Shown piece after piece: positions 1-10,497 of a DNA stretch of 12,987 nucleotides. Positions within the stretch are counted from its first letter, which is position 1. Every line of letters begins with the position of its first letter. Position numbers and translations under genes: made by a program. This stretch comes from Smittium mucronatum. Lineage: Eukaryota; Kickxellomycota; Harpellomycetes; Harpellales; Legeriomycetaceae. The stretch lies in contig LSSL01005488.1 of assembly GCA_001953115.1 (NCBI GenBank), positions 1 to 12,987 of the forward strand, in the 5' to 3' direction. The notes below the pieces were generated by a model. The model was not told where the DNA came from. It worked only from the letters and a program-made list of their open reading frames with translations, and made no database searches.

Positions 1-600
1 GGTTATAAAGGCGTAAAAATAAACATTAAATTTTCGGCATGAATTTTTTTGATATAATAAAATAAAATAGTTGAAAAAATGTAATGACAGATATTTTGAT
101 AATATGAAAAGTGTAAATAAAAAATATTCAGTAAGTTAAATCGAATTGATTAATTTATTATTTCTGTGAGATACAAAGTATAGGTATTTATTATAATTTT
201 GAATAAGCTTTATTATATAAAGATATACTTATAAAAATAAGACTATAGAAAAGGCTATGAGTATTTAAGATGATATTTTATCGCTATTTTTTCAGCAATA
301 AAACATCATTATATCTATATAAATTTTTATTTTAAATATAATAAATATTTTCAGTTATTACTAATCTTTTAAGAGGAATTAAGTTTGACTAGTTTAGAAA
401 AAATAGATTGGTAGTCATTTATAAGCTGTTTTGTAAATAACCATTAATATATTTAGCTAAAATAATTAATGAAATGAACGGATCATGACAATTTTTTTCT
501 ATATTTTTTACAACTAATTGGATATTTTTCAAGCATATTTTTAAAAATAAATACTCTATAAACCACATTTCAGTAAAATAAATCTGTTATCAGATCTAAT

Positions 601-629
601 AACTTTCATATAATACAGATATGAAAGTT
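601..629. repeat. perfect 11-bp inverted repeat, 7-nt loop
   Basis: AACTTTCATAT at 601-611 is matched by its exact reverse complement at 619-629. A second small stem (ATCTG/CAGAT, 4-nt loop) sits just upstream at 582-595. A perfect 11-bp stem is expected about once by chance in 10 kb of this composition, so function is not claimed. Confidence 0.5.
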
Positions 630-2144
630 TATATCAACTTTTTTAACTAATAAAAACAAAATTTTAGAGTTTAATACTGCCTATTTAGAACAAAGTGGTA
701 TTTATTAAGTGTTGAATAAAAAATATAGACTTTTTTATCGTTTTTTATAGGTTTTATAAGAAGCTCAAAAATATTTAATTGATCTAATTTTACTTTTATC
801 CTAAAACCCCTGATCTGGAATTCGAGTGTAAAAAAGTAATTTAGACTAATAAATTTAATTCCTATTTTTTTATTTAATTATTTAATATGTTTTTTTAAAA
901 TTTTATAACGACATAAAATCACTTTCAATCTTTTAGATTATAAGCAAAAAAAAAGGATAGAAATTTTCTTAAAATATCTATCATATAATTTTTTGTAAAA
1001 AATATGTAATATTAACGATTTATTTAACATAAATAAAAAAAAATCCAATAAAAAATTACTTGAAAGAATTATATATCAATCTTTTTTTAAAATATGAAAT
1101 ATTCAAAAAAAAAAATCCACAGAAAACTTCCTAATTTTTTTTTAAAATATTTAATTGAGCTATGATTAATTTTATCAAACTCTGCATATATTCCGAAGAA
1201 TTTATATAATAACCAGAAATAATATTAAAAAAAATTTATAAATTAATTTTATAGATATATTTTAATATCACGGATATGAATTGTTAAAAAACAAAATTAC
1301 TCATATATAATAAATATAAAAAAAAATTATAAAAACGCTTTTAATAGATAATGCTATAATTTAAACGCCAATTTTTATATAATATTTTAATTTTAAAAAC
1401 ATCGATCGATTTCATTTTTTATAGCCAGAAACTTAATTTTTCCAGTCAATTTTTCGAAAAATCTTTCTTTAAAAGCCTCCGTGATTTTTATTTGTTTTTA
1501 TATATTTTACTGAAATTCTTTCTTTATTCTATCAAATGTGGGATTTTTTTGTTATTAAAATATTTTATAATTCATAATCAGATATTTTAATTGCAATCAG
1601 CAGCGTAAATAACCTTTTAATTATACATTTTAACCTCAAATAAACAAAAAAAAATTTCAAATTATTATTATTCCCCCTTTTTTTCAAGTCACCAGAGTGT
1701 ATAGATGGGGAAGATTTCTATCGAAATTATTAGACCAATTACATCTAACATATAATTAATTAAGAAATACAATTAAAAAATTAAAGTGGGCAGAATATTT
1801 TCATATTATTTAAAAAATTCCAATCGTTTGATATTGATAATAAAAATAAGTAGAAAAAATAACATATTATAGCTTATTAGGGGTTTTCTGGGTTTGGTTA
1901 TGAGAATTTAAATTTTTTTATAAATTAATATTGAAAAAGTTTCAAACAGTTTTCTGATTTTAAATATGCCAAATATAAATCAAAATAAAAAAAAAAGGGT
2001 AATATTTTTTAAATAAATTTGATTATCTACTGTAAAAATACTGTAGCTTTGTATTGATTAAACGAATAAGATACAAAAATAGAAGCTTTAAAAGAAAAAA
2101 CCATCCAGAAAAAAGATATTGATATTCCTAATACATAAAATAAA

Positions 2145-2348
2145 ATGATTAAAATTTTTTTTCGAATTCTGATTTTATCATCAAAATTTTTATTTATTAA
2201 AGATTTCTATTTACAAAATTCCTTTATTTACCTATTATTTTTTACTTTCAATATGGATATTATGCGAAATATTTTAAATAGAAATCATATTGAAGCAATA
2301 AAAATATTTCATTTATTCCAAAATAGTATAAATGGGAAATTATTATGA
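2145..2348 (+). other. short ATG open frame, probably chance
   Basis: A 67-codon ATG frame rich in Phe, Ile, Leu and Asn. G is spread evenly over the three codon positions (about five each), which argues against coding. No domain or signal peptide is recognised. It is followed by an imperfect hairpin at 2373-2404 (ACCAT and GTTAA arms around a run of nine A). Recorded because it is one of only two ATG frames over 60 codons in the AT-rich region. Confidence 0.12.
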
Positions 2349-3922
2349 GTAAAGGCTTTTTTTTCTATATAAACCATTAGTTAAAAAAAAAAATTAACCA
2401 TGGTCACTCTAATATAAATGTGAAAGCACAATTATCCTAATAAAATTACAATTTTAGCATATATATTATTTATTTTTTTAAATTTTATTCCAGTTTAACC
2501 AATTTTTTATTACTTGTACTTATCTCTATATTTATAAATTAGGAAATTAATAAAATTTTGTCTTGAAAGCGTCTAATCTCAAAAAAAACCCCCATATTTA
2601 GACTCTAAAATCAAAATTTGATGTTAAAATAATAGTATATTACTAAAATATATTTCGCATACTTTGAATCATTATAGACTCCTACGAAATTATACGGAAA
2701 TTATGCCCATATATAATTTTTTTAATCGGGGCTATTTTATGTCAAAATTTAACTTGTAAATTAAATTTTTAGAATAAATTAAAAAAAATTGAAATTATTA
2801 AAGGTTAAATTTTTTTTTTTTAAAGAAATTACATTTTGTAAAGCTGATATTAGCTATAGAAAAAATTAAAAAGAATAAAATTATCATTTGTGGAAAAAAT
2901 AAAGCTTTATTGAGTAAATAGTTTTCAATATTTACTGTAAATCTATATAATGCCCATTTTTCAAAATAATAATCAGTATTTTTCCATTCTGAAACACCAA
3001 TATAATTATATAATTGAAAAAAAAAAGTATTTCGTTTTTCTATTAACTTTTAATCAATTTTTTTAACTCTTGTAATGTTTTAATATATAAATAAAGAGTA
3101 AATAATCATCTTTACATTATAGTTTTTATTGCAGTGATGTATAAGTAATAATTTCTGGATTTTGAATCCATATAAATTTATTTTCAGACTAATAAATTGA
3201 TAAACATAGTTGTATTTTTTAATTTTTTGAAATTTCCTTTCATTAAAAAACATTCACTAATAATAATTTTTACCGTTTTAATAAAGATTTAATAAAATGT
3301 AAATACTAAAAAATTATTTAAATACAAAATAGACCACTTTTAAAAATCTGTAAAAAAAATGCTATTAAAAATTGGAATTGATAATGGATTCATAACAAAA
3401 TAGTTTTATTGATCTTTAGTTATCAAAATAAATTTTTTCGCTATATTTTTAAGCCAGTAACGCCTTTACTTAATATTTGGGTATTTTTTTTATAGGTTAA
3501 ATGAAAATTGAATATATAAATACTGTGCTTCTGTGGATTTTTTTTGGTGATTTCTAACCTATCTATTTATAAATCGTATTACAGTTGAGTAGAAAAATTA
3601 GTAACTTACTTATTATCGAACAAAAATCTTACTATTTTACAAAAAATGGGGGAAAATAATTTGAATTGGATTTAATTCGATTCTAATTACCTGATAAATA
3701 TATTAAACAAACTTCGGTAAATCTTCCCATTCAAAGAATAGAACAAAAAAATTAATTAATAATCTATTTATCTAAAATTCTATTAACTATTAGTCTGTAT
3801 TAATGGAACGAGTCTAATAAAAGATTAACTCAAGAATAAATAGATGAAAATATATTAATAAAATATAGTACAGATAATATGAAGAATAAAAAAATTTAGG
3901 ACAATTTTTTTATTCAGCTTGA

Positions 3923-4048
3923 GAAATAATAATTTTTTTGGTGATTTTAAATTATCGTTCTAGTGAAGAACAAAATATCCTTGAAAATAAAGCTCATTTA
4001 TTAGCACCATTTCCAACCAAAGTTCAAAATAACTATACATTATTATAA
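3923..4048 (+). other. open stretch without ATG, coding-like base use
   Basis: Forty-one sense codons run between a TGA at 3920-3922 and a TAA at 4046-4048, with no ATG. G falls in codon position 1 eight times against two in each other position, the pattern typical of real coding DNA. The peptide starts hydrophobic (IIIFLVIL) and turns polar, with Glu, Gln and Asn and then an APFPTK segment. It could be a remnant of a decayed gene, an internal exon or chance; many short frames were inspected before this one stood out. No family is recognised. Confidence 0.15.
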
Positions 4049-4060
4049 GAATAATAATAT

Positions 4061-4112
4061 AAAAAGTAACATCGATTCTAAAAAAAGTAAATCTGATTCT
4101 AAAAAGTAAATT
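4061..4112 (+). repeat. imperfect 20-nt tandem repeat
   Basis: Units at 4061-4080 and 4082-4101 share AAAAAGTAA at the start and GATTCTA at the end, with a few differences between. A third partial unit (AAAAGTAAA) follows at 4102-4110. One plus-strand frame reads a Ser/Lys/Asp repeat through it, ending at a TAA. It lies 12 nt after the open stretch 3923-4048. Confidence 0.5.
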
Positions 4113-4309
4113 AGTTTAGTTAAAGTTTAAAATAATTTATTTGAATTCACATCAGATACGGAAATTCACGATTTATATTTCAATTTAGTTTTAAATATCA
4201 CGAATAAACTCTTTGTATTCCATTTATCTCTAAATTTATCTAAATATAAGTATATCCTTATAATATTATTAGCTCTGCCATGTTCATTAGAATTTAAAAT
4301 GATCCTTTT

Positions 4310-4389
4310 CTAACCCTTTTATGATTATATTACCTAGGTTTATCAGTTCTCAAAAACTTTATTTTTTGAGACCAAGACGTTAGGGTTAT
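4310..4389. repeat. nested inverted repeat
   Basis: Outer arms TAACCCT (4311-4317) and AGGGTTA (4382-4388) enclose a perfect 9-bp stem, TCTCAAAAA (4348-4356) with TTTTTGAGA (4363-4371) and a 6-nt loop. An AvrII-type palindrome ACCTAGGT lies at 4332-4339. The G+C in the outer arms makes the match less likely by chance than the AT-only hairpins nearby. It might be a small structured element or a remnant of a miniature inverted-repeat element; no target-site duplication was identified. Confidence 0.4.
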
Positions 4390-4598
4390 AATAAAATAAA
4401 TTTTTTAACTCTCCGATGGTTTTCAGCTTTTTTTTTGAGTAGAATCAATATCGTTTTCAAAAATAAAGTATAATATTGATTTATTGTTTAATAATTAAAT
4501 GTTTGAAGCGTTTTTAGATCTCATAGGATTATTTCTAGGATTAGAAAACTATTTTTGAAAATAATTAGATTTATTTTTTTGTTTTAAATTTCATAAAT

Positions 4599-4694
4599 AT
4601 GGTTTCCATAATGTTTATGGACAAACTATTTCATGATTTTGCCCCATATCATGATTATTGGGGTGTAAATTTCACAATAATATTAATATTTTAA
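4599..4694 (+). other. 31-codon ATG open frame, coding-like base use
   Basis: A short ATG frame in a locally GC-richer island, open for 11 further codons upstream. It encodes a peptide with several His, Asp and Trp residues (FHDFAPYHDYWG). G occurs eight times in codon position 1 against two and four in positions 2 and 3. It is too short for a firm claim; it may be a small exon, a fragment of a decayed gene or chance. Confidence 0.13.
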
Positions 4695-5253
4695 ACTTAG
4701 CATACTCGCCTTTAACTTCAGTTAGTACAAGATAAATGTTATTTAATGCCTGAAAAAATCAAAAATAACTCGGTATAAGGGATTTATGATAATTTAGAAA
4801 TGAAAAAATATTTGATTTATTTTTCAACAGCAAATATTATCAGCATATCACGCAATGAAAATGATTGAGCCTAAAATATGGCCTATTTTAGCAATTTTTA
4901 TTGAGATGATTTAGCTTAGAACAATTTTTTTGACGGAGGGGTGTTTTTTATCAAATATTACCTCAAATATATATGTTTTTTGAAATAAATTATATTTTTT
5001 TAAAAAAATCATTACTTTTTACCGAATCATTTTTAATTTTTTTATAATTTGTCTTAATTATTCCCAAATAATTTATATTTTTATAGATTTCGAGTTTTAA
5101 ATGGAGTATAACGTAAAAAAAAACTTCAAATTATGATTTTTCATTTTTATTATGGAACTAACATACCTTTAATTGTATATTGATTTCAAGAAGATGTTAT
5201 TTGATAATTTAAAGAATTTATACAATAGTATTTATTGATTTAAACCAATATTA

Positions 5254-5412
5254 ATGTTCAAAATTTTTGATCTCAATCACATAATGATCAAATCCACTAA
5301 TAAAAATATATCCACACCAAAATCATATCCTCATACAGCATATATATTTATATCAGCTATTAAATTTTATAGCAGGAATAATATACGAAAAAACCTCGAT
5401 TTATTTAAATAA
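5254..5412 (+). other. 52-codon ATG open frame, uncertain
   Basis: An ATG frame, open for a few more codons upstream, ending at TAA 5410-5412. The peptide is polar with Ser, Thr, Pro and Asn and has a central TAYIFISAIKF segment. G shows no codon-position bias, and length alone is expected by chance a few times in this region. A faint resemblance to the start of an HMG box was considered and not accepted. Confidence 0.12.
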
Positions 5413-6390
5413 AAATCATTTGAATTATAAAAAAATGCGAATAAATAACATAAAATCGTTATTGAAAGAATTTTAATTTAATGTGCATGTTAATCTATAA
5501 ATGTGAAATTGTTTGGGATTTTTTTTTTTCTAAAAAAATAAGATTAATTTATGAAAAGAAAAAGAAAAAATTTTCTAAAAATAATAAAAATATTTTTATT
5601 TAGTAATTAACGGAGAAAGCTTATTTAATTTTCCAAAGAGTTCGGACCATCAATATCTTTAGAAAAAATGATAATATAAATGGAGTCCATTTGCTATATA
5701 AAGTTTTTTTATAATGAGTAATTACGTTTTGGTATTAAAATGAAGAATAAATATTGAATAATTTGAATAATCAGAATTTTTTTTAAAAAAAATATGAAAT
5801 AAAATTGAGATCTTCACCACATTTGAAGATTTATTTGTGTTGAGAGAAATAATTAAAAAAATTTTTTATTAGATATATATACTTATAATAAAAATTTATA
5901 AAAATAAAAAATATATGGGTTATAACATTGTTATGATATTAAATTAATTTTTATCAATAAATTAATGTTCGTATAAATTTAAAATATAAGATTTTAAAAT
6001 TAAATTTCCTAGTTATATTGCTGAAATATTTCAGTTGATTAAAGGTAGTTCTAATATTCCTATTAAAATTTTAATTGAGATTAAAGAAAATAATATACAT
6101 TTAATTAGAGATTCCTCTGTAGTTATCACATTAAAATAAATATGTATTATCTAAAAATATAAAATGAAGATTTTGATTTTGATTTTTTGAGATAAAGAGT
6201 GCGTATTTATATATATATCAAAAAATGCAATAATAAAATTAAAAGAGTCATATTAAAGATATATTAATAAAAATTAACCCGATTAAAAATTATCGAAAAG
6301 ATAATAAAACATTTACAAAAAACTGAAATGATTTCTCCAAATTAAAAAATAAAAGACAAAAGACAAATTAAATGTATTTTTTTTGAAAAA

Positions 6391-6603
6391 ATGCATAATA
6401 ATAAATATGAAATTTATTTTTACAACAAAAAAATAAATGGAAATTTTGTAAAAATTTCCGTAAAAGTTCTTAAATATTACTCAAAATTTAAAATATCCCA
6501 CTTTAAGCATGAGTACATTAATTTCACAGATAAAAGAAATGTGAGTGTTCACATCAATTTAATTATAAAAAAAGTTAAATTTTTATTAATAAGCTATGAT
6601 TAA
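6391..6603 (+). CDS. hypothetical 70-residue Lys/Asn/Ile-rich protein
   Basis: This is the best plus-strand coding candidate in the AT-rich region. It starts with ATG after an A-rich leader (GAAAAA just before the ATG) and ends at TAA 6601-6603. G occurs about 11 times in codon position 1 against four in each of positions 2 and 3, and about two thirds of codons begin with a purine, both typical of genuine coding DNA. The product would be basic, with alternating hydrophobic residues suggesting beta strands (NFVKISVKVL near residues 18-27). There is no signal peptide, clear membrane segment or known motif. It stands alone, with no recognised neighbour within 2 kb. Chance remains a real alternative, because stop-free runs of this length do occur in random DNA of this composition. 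Confidence 0.28.
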   Translation: MHNNKYEIYFYNKKINGNFVKISVKVLKYYSKFKISHFKHEYINFTDKRNVSVHINLIIKKVKFLLISYD

Positions 6604-8476
6604 AAAACTGTTAAATTTGAAAAAAATTACCTTCTAAAAAATATTTGAATTAGATTATTTTAAAAAAAGCCCATCAATTTCTTTATATATACATTTTAAA
6701 TACTCAAAGGGTAACGTTAAAAATACGTAGAAAATGTACCCCACATTCAATAAATTCTTGAAAAATATCAAAGTTATCAAATATACTCTTCTTTTTTTAA
6801 AAAAATAAATTTACGTCAAATAGTGTGAATATTGAGAGTTTAAAGAGTTAATAAAAGAAATCGCCTAGATTTTTAGTTTGTTAGCGATTTTTATTTAATT
6901 ATGTTTTAATATATGTTACAATTTTTTAAAAAAAATTGAAAGTAAAAAGAGGAGTGTATTTCTCTTATATCAGCCAATTTAGATGTTTTCAATAATTATG
7001 AAGTTATTAAATATCCCACGGATATTGATAATTTAAAAAATTTCAGCGTAGCAATGAATCATAAACTCTAAATATTTTTCTTCTAGGTGAAATATAAAAA
7101 CCAAAAACATTATTAGATCTACAGAATATAGTGAAAAGATAAATTGTTAATATGGATTGATTTTTTGCTTAAAAAAAGTATATTCTGGTAAAATTAAATT
7201 ACTAACGAATCGAATTATAAAATTTTATATAAATTTTTATTTTAAATAATTTTAGTAAAACTTAAATATAGAAATCAATATTTTTTTAAATTTTTCATAT
7301 TTCTGTATTTTGATAAATTACTTAATGAGAATTTTACTTAAGAACAGGTTTTGAAAAGATTTTAAAATGGTATAAATTTTTTGAAGAGGGTTCATTTTAT
7401 TTTAAAAGAGAAAAAAATTATCTTAAAACCAGAGCATTTAAATCGTTTCAGAAACCATCAAAATTAAATAATTAGCAAAAAATTATTCGGTTCCCTAGAA
7501 AATGCATAATTTGATGAAAAATTATCTAGAAAATTAATTTTTTTTATTGATATCATGTAAAGATAGTTATATTTAACTAAAAAACTTCAATTTTTTTTAT
7601 TTTACTCATACTGGATCAATTTTGTAAGTTTATTAGATAAACTTCTCGTAAATTTTCTATATTAGGGGATATTTTTTCATAGTTAATGATTTTAAATTAG
7701 ATAAATGATTGTAAAAAAAATTAAATACCATAAAAAAAATGAAAAATAATTCTAATTAATAGTAGAGCTTTATAAGCTTCATTATTTATGGTAAGAGGTT
7801 TTCGAAAATTTTCCAGTAAATTATTTATTATATAAAATGTTTTGACAATATTTTTTTGTAAAGATATTAAATCAGTAAATAAAATAATTTATAAAATCGA
7901 AATGGTTTATTATTTAAAAAAATCACAGAAAATATTCAGGCTCTGCGATGATTTAATACAGCAGAACTTAATTCGAAATAAAAGGCAAAATTATTGCTTT
8001 TCCAATAATTATTGATTTTTTATTAAAAAAATAATGAGTAATATAAAACCCCCACATTCGGGAAACTTAGATTAGCTTAAAAAGTATTTTATATGGACTA
8101 AATGTTATATAAAAAAATACAAAAAATTCATTTAAATTTTTAGTAAGTTAGAATTTAAAAATATTTCCTTAATCAAATGGAAAAAATCTAGAAAAAAACA
8201 ATATATAAATAAAGATATTAGGTAAATATAAAAAATATCAATAGGGGCTTTAAAAAAATTCAATTGAATTACTGGAAAACCTATATTCAAGTATAGTTGG
8301 TAAGTTTAAATGAAAAGAAAAATTTCAGTTTAAACATTGAAAAAATAAGTTTAATAACTTATCTGAGAATTTTTTTTTAAAAAAATAAGAATGAGATTAT
8401 TTTTCCAAATCAATATTAACCAAATAGCCACTTTTTTTTCAAGAAATAAAATTAGAATTCAAAAAAAATAAAAAAT

Positions 8477-8533
8477 TAACAAGTTCTAAGCCATAACTAT
8501 AAAATAAAATAATTTTGTGGCTAACTCTTGTTA
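8477..8533. repeat. imperfect inverted repeat beyond the minus-strand frame
   Basis: TAACAAG at 8477-8483 pairs with CTTGTTA at 8527-8533, and an inner AGCCA (8489-8493) pairs with TGGCT (8518-8522), giving an imperfect stem of about 18 bp. It sits 16 nt beyond the stop of the minus-strand open stretch at 8550-8849, where a 3' end would be. A link to transcript ending is only a guess. Confidence 0.4.
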
Positions 8534-8549
8534 TTTTAAAATAAAGAAA

Positions 8550-8849
8550 TTATAATTTGATAAATTTTTTGTTTTGGATAATTAAATAAGCTTTTAAAAC
8601 TATAAACCACAAAAAAATAATTAAAATCAATGTTATTATTAGAAAAACAATATATTTTTTCAAATAAATTTTGAGATTGTGTTTATCTGCTTTTTTTATT
8701 TGTGCAAAGGCATTATTTTTTGTAATAAAATGATATAAAAATAAGATAATTAACGGCTTAACAAGGTATATTGTTGAAAATGGGAGTTTTAAAGTACAAG
8801 AAATTTTTTTCAAACTACTGTTTATATTATTTTCAGGAATAATTATAAG
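8550..8849 (-). CDS. possible last exon of a two-pass membrane protein
   Basis: One hundred sense codons (stop at 8550-8552) run open on the minus strand, which is unusual for DNA this AT-rich (expected well under once in the region by my rough estimate). There is no ATG in the frame, so it would need an upstream exon. A CAG acceptor at 8818-8820 with a CTAAC branch-like site about 30 nt before it (plus strand GTTAG 8849-8853) offers one. Two hydrophobic segments are visible: one around TIYLVKPLIILFLY and a longer one around VFLIITLILIIFLWFIVL near the C-terminus, separated by a charged loop with KKADKHN. G favours codon position 1 (about nine, four and seven). I recognise no family. It could be a decayed gene or chance. 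Confidence 0.25.
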   Translation of the reverse strand, partial: LIIIPENNINSSLKKISCTLKLPFSTIYLVKPLIILFLYHFITKNNAFAQIKKADKHNLKIYLKKYIVFLIITLILIIFLWFIVLKAYLIIQNKKFIKL

Positions 8850-9240
8850 TTAGATTAAAATTTTATTCCAGAACTATTTTATAAACAGGAACTCCACAAA
8901 GCAGTTTTAAATATATTTCAAAGATACTTCGCAAAAAAAAAAATGAATGTTTTTTTTACAAGGACAGTAAAGGAATTCTATGGATTATTTTTATGAAAGA
9001 TTGCAAAAATAAATCTCATTTAATAAAACAATATTTTGGATAAAGTTATTCCCCGAGGAATAAAAATAAACTTTAATAATTTTTTATTAATCAATATTTC
9101 TAACCAAAAGAATTTCTTGGAAAAGAAAAGACGGATGATTTTAAAATCAAATATAGATTTTGGTTATTTTTTTTCAGATATAAGTAAAATATGCACCTTT
9201 TTACTTCATTTTTATCTCTGATAAATCTATAAAGTTTCAA

Positions 9241-9279
9241 TAAATATAAATATAGATATAAATATAAAAATATAAAAAT
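9241..9279. repeat. AT microsatellite (TATAAA-like units)
   Basis: A run of degenerate ATAAAT/ATAGAT units. It contains no stop on the minus strand, where it reads Leu-Tyr repeats, and this helps create a long spurious open frame there. Confidence 0.6.
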
Positions 9280-9680
9280 CGAGGTAAAATAAAGTAGATT
9301 TATTATTAGTGAAAAAGTATAGAAAAAAAAATAAGGGTTCTGATATTTTAAATAATGAAAATATAAAGATGTTATGAAAATAGTTTTTTGATGAAACAAT
9401 TATAAGAATTTTTTAAATAAAATCCCCACGACGATTGAATTTCAAAAAATCAAAAAATAAATAATCTCATCGCAATGATTTCAAAAAAAATTATAAATTT
9501 GAAAAGCTATTAATTTAACTTTTTTAAAAATTCACTAGAATGCAATAAAATAGCCACAAGAAGAATTTTTTTACTTTTTTTTACCCATAATACAGCTAAT
9601 TTGTACAAAAAGTTCAACATGATTACTATTAATATCACTATCATTAATATTAATACATGTCAAAAAAAAGGTCTTTAATT

Positions 9681-9706
9681 TTAATAGTTTCAATAAAAAC
9701 TATTAA
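9681..9706. repeat. perfect 10-bp inverted repeat, 6-nt loop
   Basis: TTAATAGTTT at 9681-9690 is matched by AAACTATTAA at 9697-9706. Stems of this quality are expected by chance in DNA this AT-rich, so no function is claimed. Confidence 0.4.
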
Positions 9707-10072
9707 CAGACGTATAAAATTTTTTTTAGTGTATTTTATTAAAAAGCGTATCTATACCAAAAACTTTTAAAACAAATACAAAAATTCGATAAAATAAAAA
9801 TTATTAGAGTTCAACAGCAAATTATTTTTTACCTGATTAGTTAATAATTAGATATACTCAAATAGAGAGGCGTTTTTTATTTAAAAATTGGAAATAGAGG
9901 GTCATTATATATTTTATAATATTATTTCAATTAAACAACGTTTTGTTTTATTTTGGATTACATTACCCATTGCACTAAATTTGATAAAAACATATTTCAC
10001 GATTAAAATTGAATAAATCCAGATTTTGCTAAAAGTTCAATATATATAATGATAAATTATACATTTATCTGA

Positions 10073-10306
10073 ATTAATAGAGTCAATATATCGATATTAG
10101 AAAAAATAAAATATCAAACAATACTTGAAATAGATAAAGCACGAAAACGAAAAATTCCTATTCACAAAAAGACTAAAAATAGATATGAAGCATTTATTCG
10201 CGAAGCATATTGGAATTCACGTAAACACAACCAAGAAATATATGATGGAATATCTTATATCAGATGGATTATGGATTATGCTTTGAAGGAAGGGGGAGGG
10301 GGTTAA
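10073..10306 (+). CDS. 3' exon or fragment of an unrecognised gene
   Basis: Seventy-seven sense codons are open under the standard code from just after TGA 10070-10072 to TAA 10304-10306. There is no ATG except one late in the frame (10271), so the start must lie in an upstream exon, or this is a fragment. Possible acceptors are AATAG (ending 10080) and ATTAG (ending 10100). G strongly favours codon position 1, and the protein is charged, basic and helix-like: KARKRKIPIHKKTKNRYEAF, then REAYWNSRKHNQEIYDGISY, then RWIMDYALKEGGGG. This differs clearly from the translations further left and marks the edge of the gene-bearing block. The end is unusual: a purine tract (10288-10302) encodes four Gly just before the stop, or alternatively leads into a GTTAAG donor at 10302, giving a spliced tail that ends at 10497. 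The family is not recognised. Confidence 0.5.
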   Translation: MNRVNISILEKIKYQTILEIDKARKRKIPIHKKTKNRYEAFIREAYWNSRKHNQEIYDGISYIRWIMDYALKEGGGG

Positions 10307-10344
10307 GAAGAAAAGAAATGTAGGATCAAAATTTTTATTTTTAG

Positions 10345-10497
10345 TGAGATTTCTATACATTTGGGTGCAAAAATGGGGAATGCTGAGTAGTTTTGCAGAT
10401 GGTAAGTGAAATGATACATCCGCTGAGCTGTGAGGCAGAAATTTACAGTAATTATATTGACTTTCCAGAATCAAAATCATTGTTGTTTGATAAATAA
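10345..10497 (+). other. possible two further exons of the 10,073 gene
   Basis: If the donor GTTAAG at 10302 is used, an acceptor TTTTTAG at 10344 opens an exon 10345-10401 that stays in phase. It ends at a consensus GTAAGT donor, and a polypyrimidine-CAG acceptor at 10468 leads in phase to 10469-10497, ending at TAA. Both joins are phase 1 and all codons are sense. An AATAAA overlaps the stop (10493-10498). Against it, the first intron would be only 43 nt, shorter than any in the neighbouring gene, and codon-position bias is absent in 10345-10401. Confidence 0.3.

Larger units (their letters stand above)
1..10072. other. AT-rich region with no recognisable gene
   Basis: About 10 kb of very AT-rich DNA with many A and T homopolymers of 6 to 11 bases. 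Stops are dense in all six frames. The few open stretches listed separately are about as long as expected from chance in such DNA, except the minus-strand stretch at 8550-8849, which is borderline. I saw no tRNA cloverleaf, rRNA-like block, long terminal repeat, transposase motif or long tandem array. Small islands of more balanced composition occur near 790-840, 1670-1740, 4260-4400, 4600-4740, 5270-5390 and 7920-7990, but none gives a protein I recognise. It could be intergenic desert, decayed repeats or large AT-rich introns; the sequence alone does not decide. Confidence 0.7.

Noticed and set aside
1634..1759. Open stretch after a C5T7 pyrimidine tract that looks like an acceptor and exon.
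   Set aside because: No clear AG at the right distance, no paired donor, no recognised protein, and a length well within chance.
2373..2404. Hairpin resembling a bacterial terminator after the 2145-2348 frame.
   Set aside because: AT-only stems of this size are frequent by chance here, the stem lacks GC and a proper T tail, and the locus is eukaryotic.
3589..3882. A resemblance to the RyR/IP3-receptor RIH-associated domain when read with stops as Gln.
   Set aside because: It depends on the rejected genetic code, needs a further frame change, and the codon positions show no coding bias (G in position 3 at least as frequent as in position 1).
3539..3947. A 15-nt direct repeat (3539-3553 and 3933-3947) that might bound an insertion.
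   Set aside because: Several 15-nt repeats are expected by chance in 10 kb of this composition, and no inverted termini or duplication accompany it.
5314..5400. Possible HMG-box start in the 5254-5412 frame.
   Set aside because: Only a short TAYIF-like stretch matches, spacing is off by a residue, the rest of the box is missing and codon-position bias is absent.
7921..7995. Locally GC-richer island with a TTCGAAA motif, considered as a tRNA T-loop.
   Set aside because: No acceptor stem, D arm or anticodon arm could be paired around it.
9036..9399. Overlapping open frames on both strands (plus 9036-9221, minus 9100-9399).
   Set aside because: Both start at TTG rather than ATG. The minus frame is lengthened by an AT microsatellite reading Leu-Tyr, and overlapping frames on opposite strands are typical of chance. 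An upstream exon for the 8550-8849 frame could hide here, but no convincing splice pair was found.
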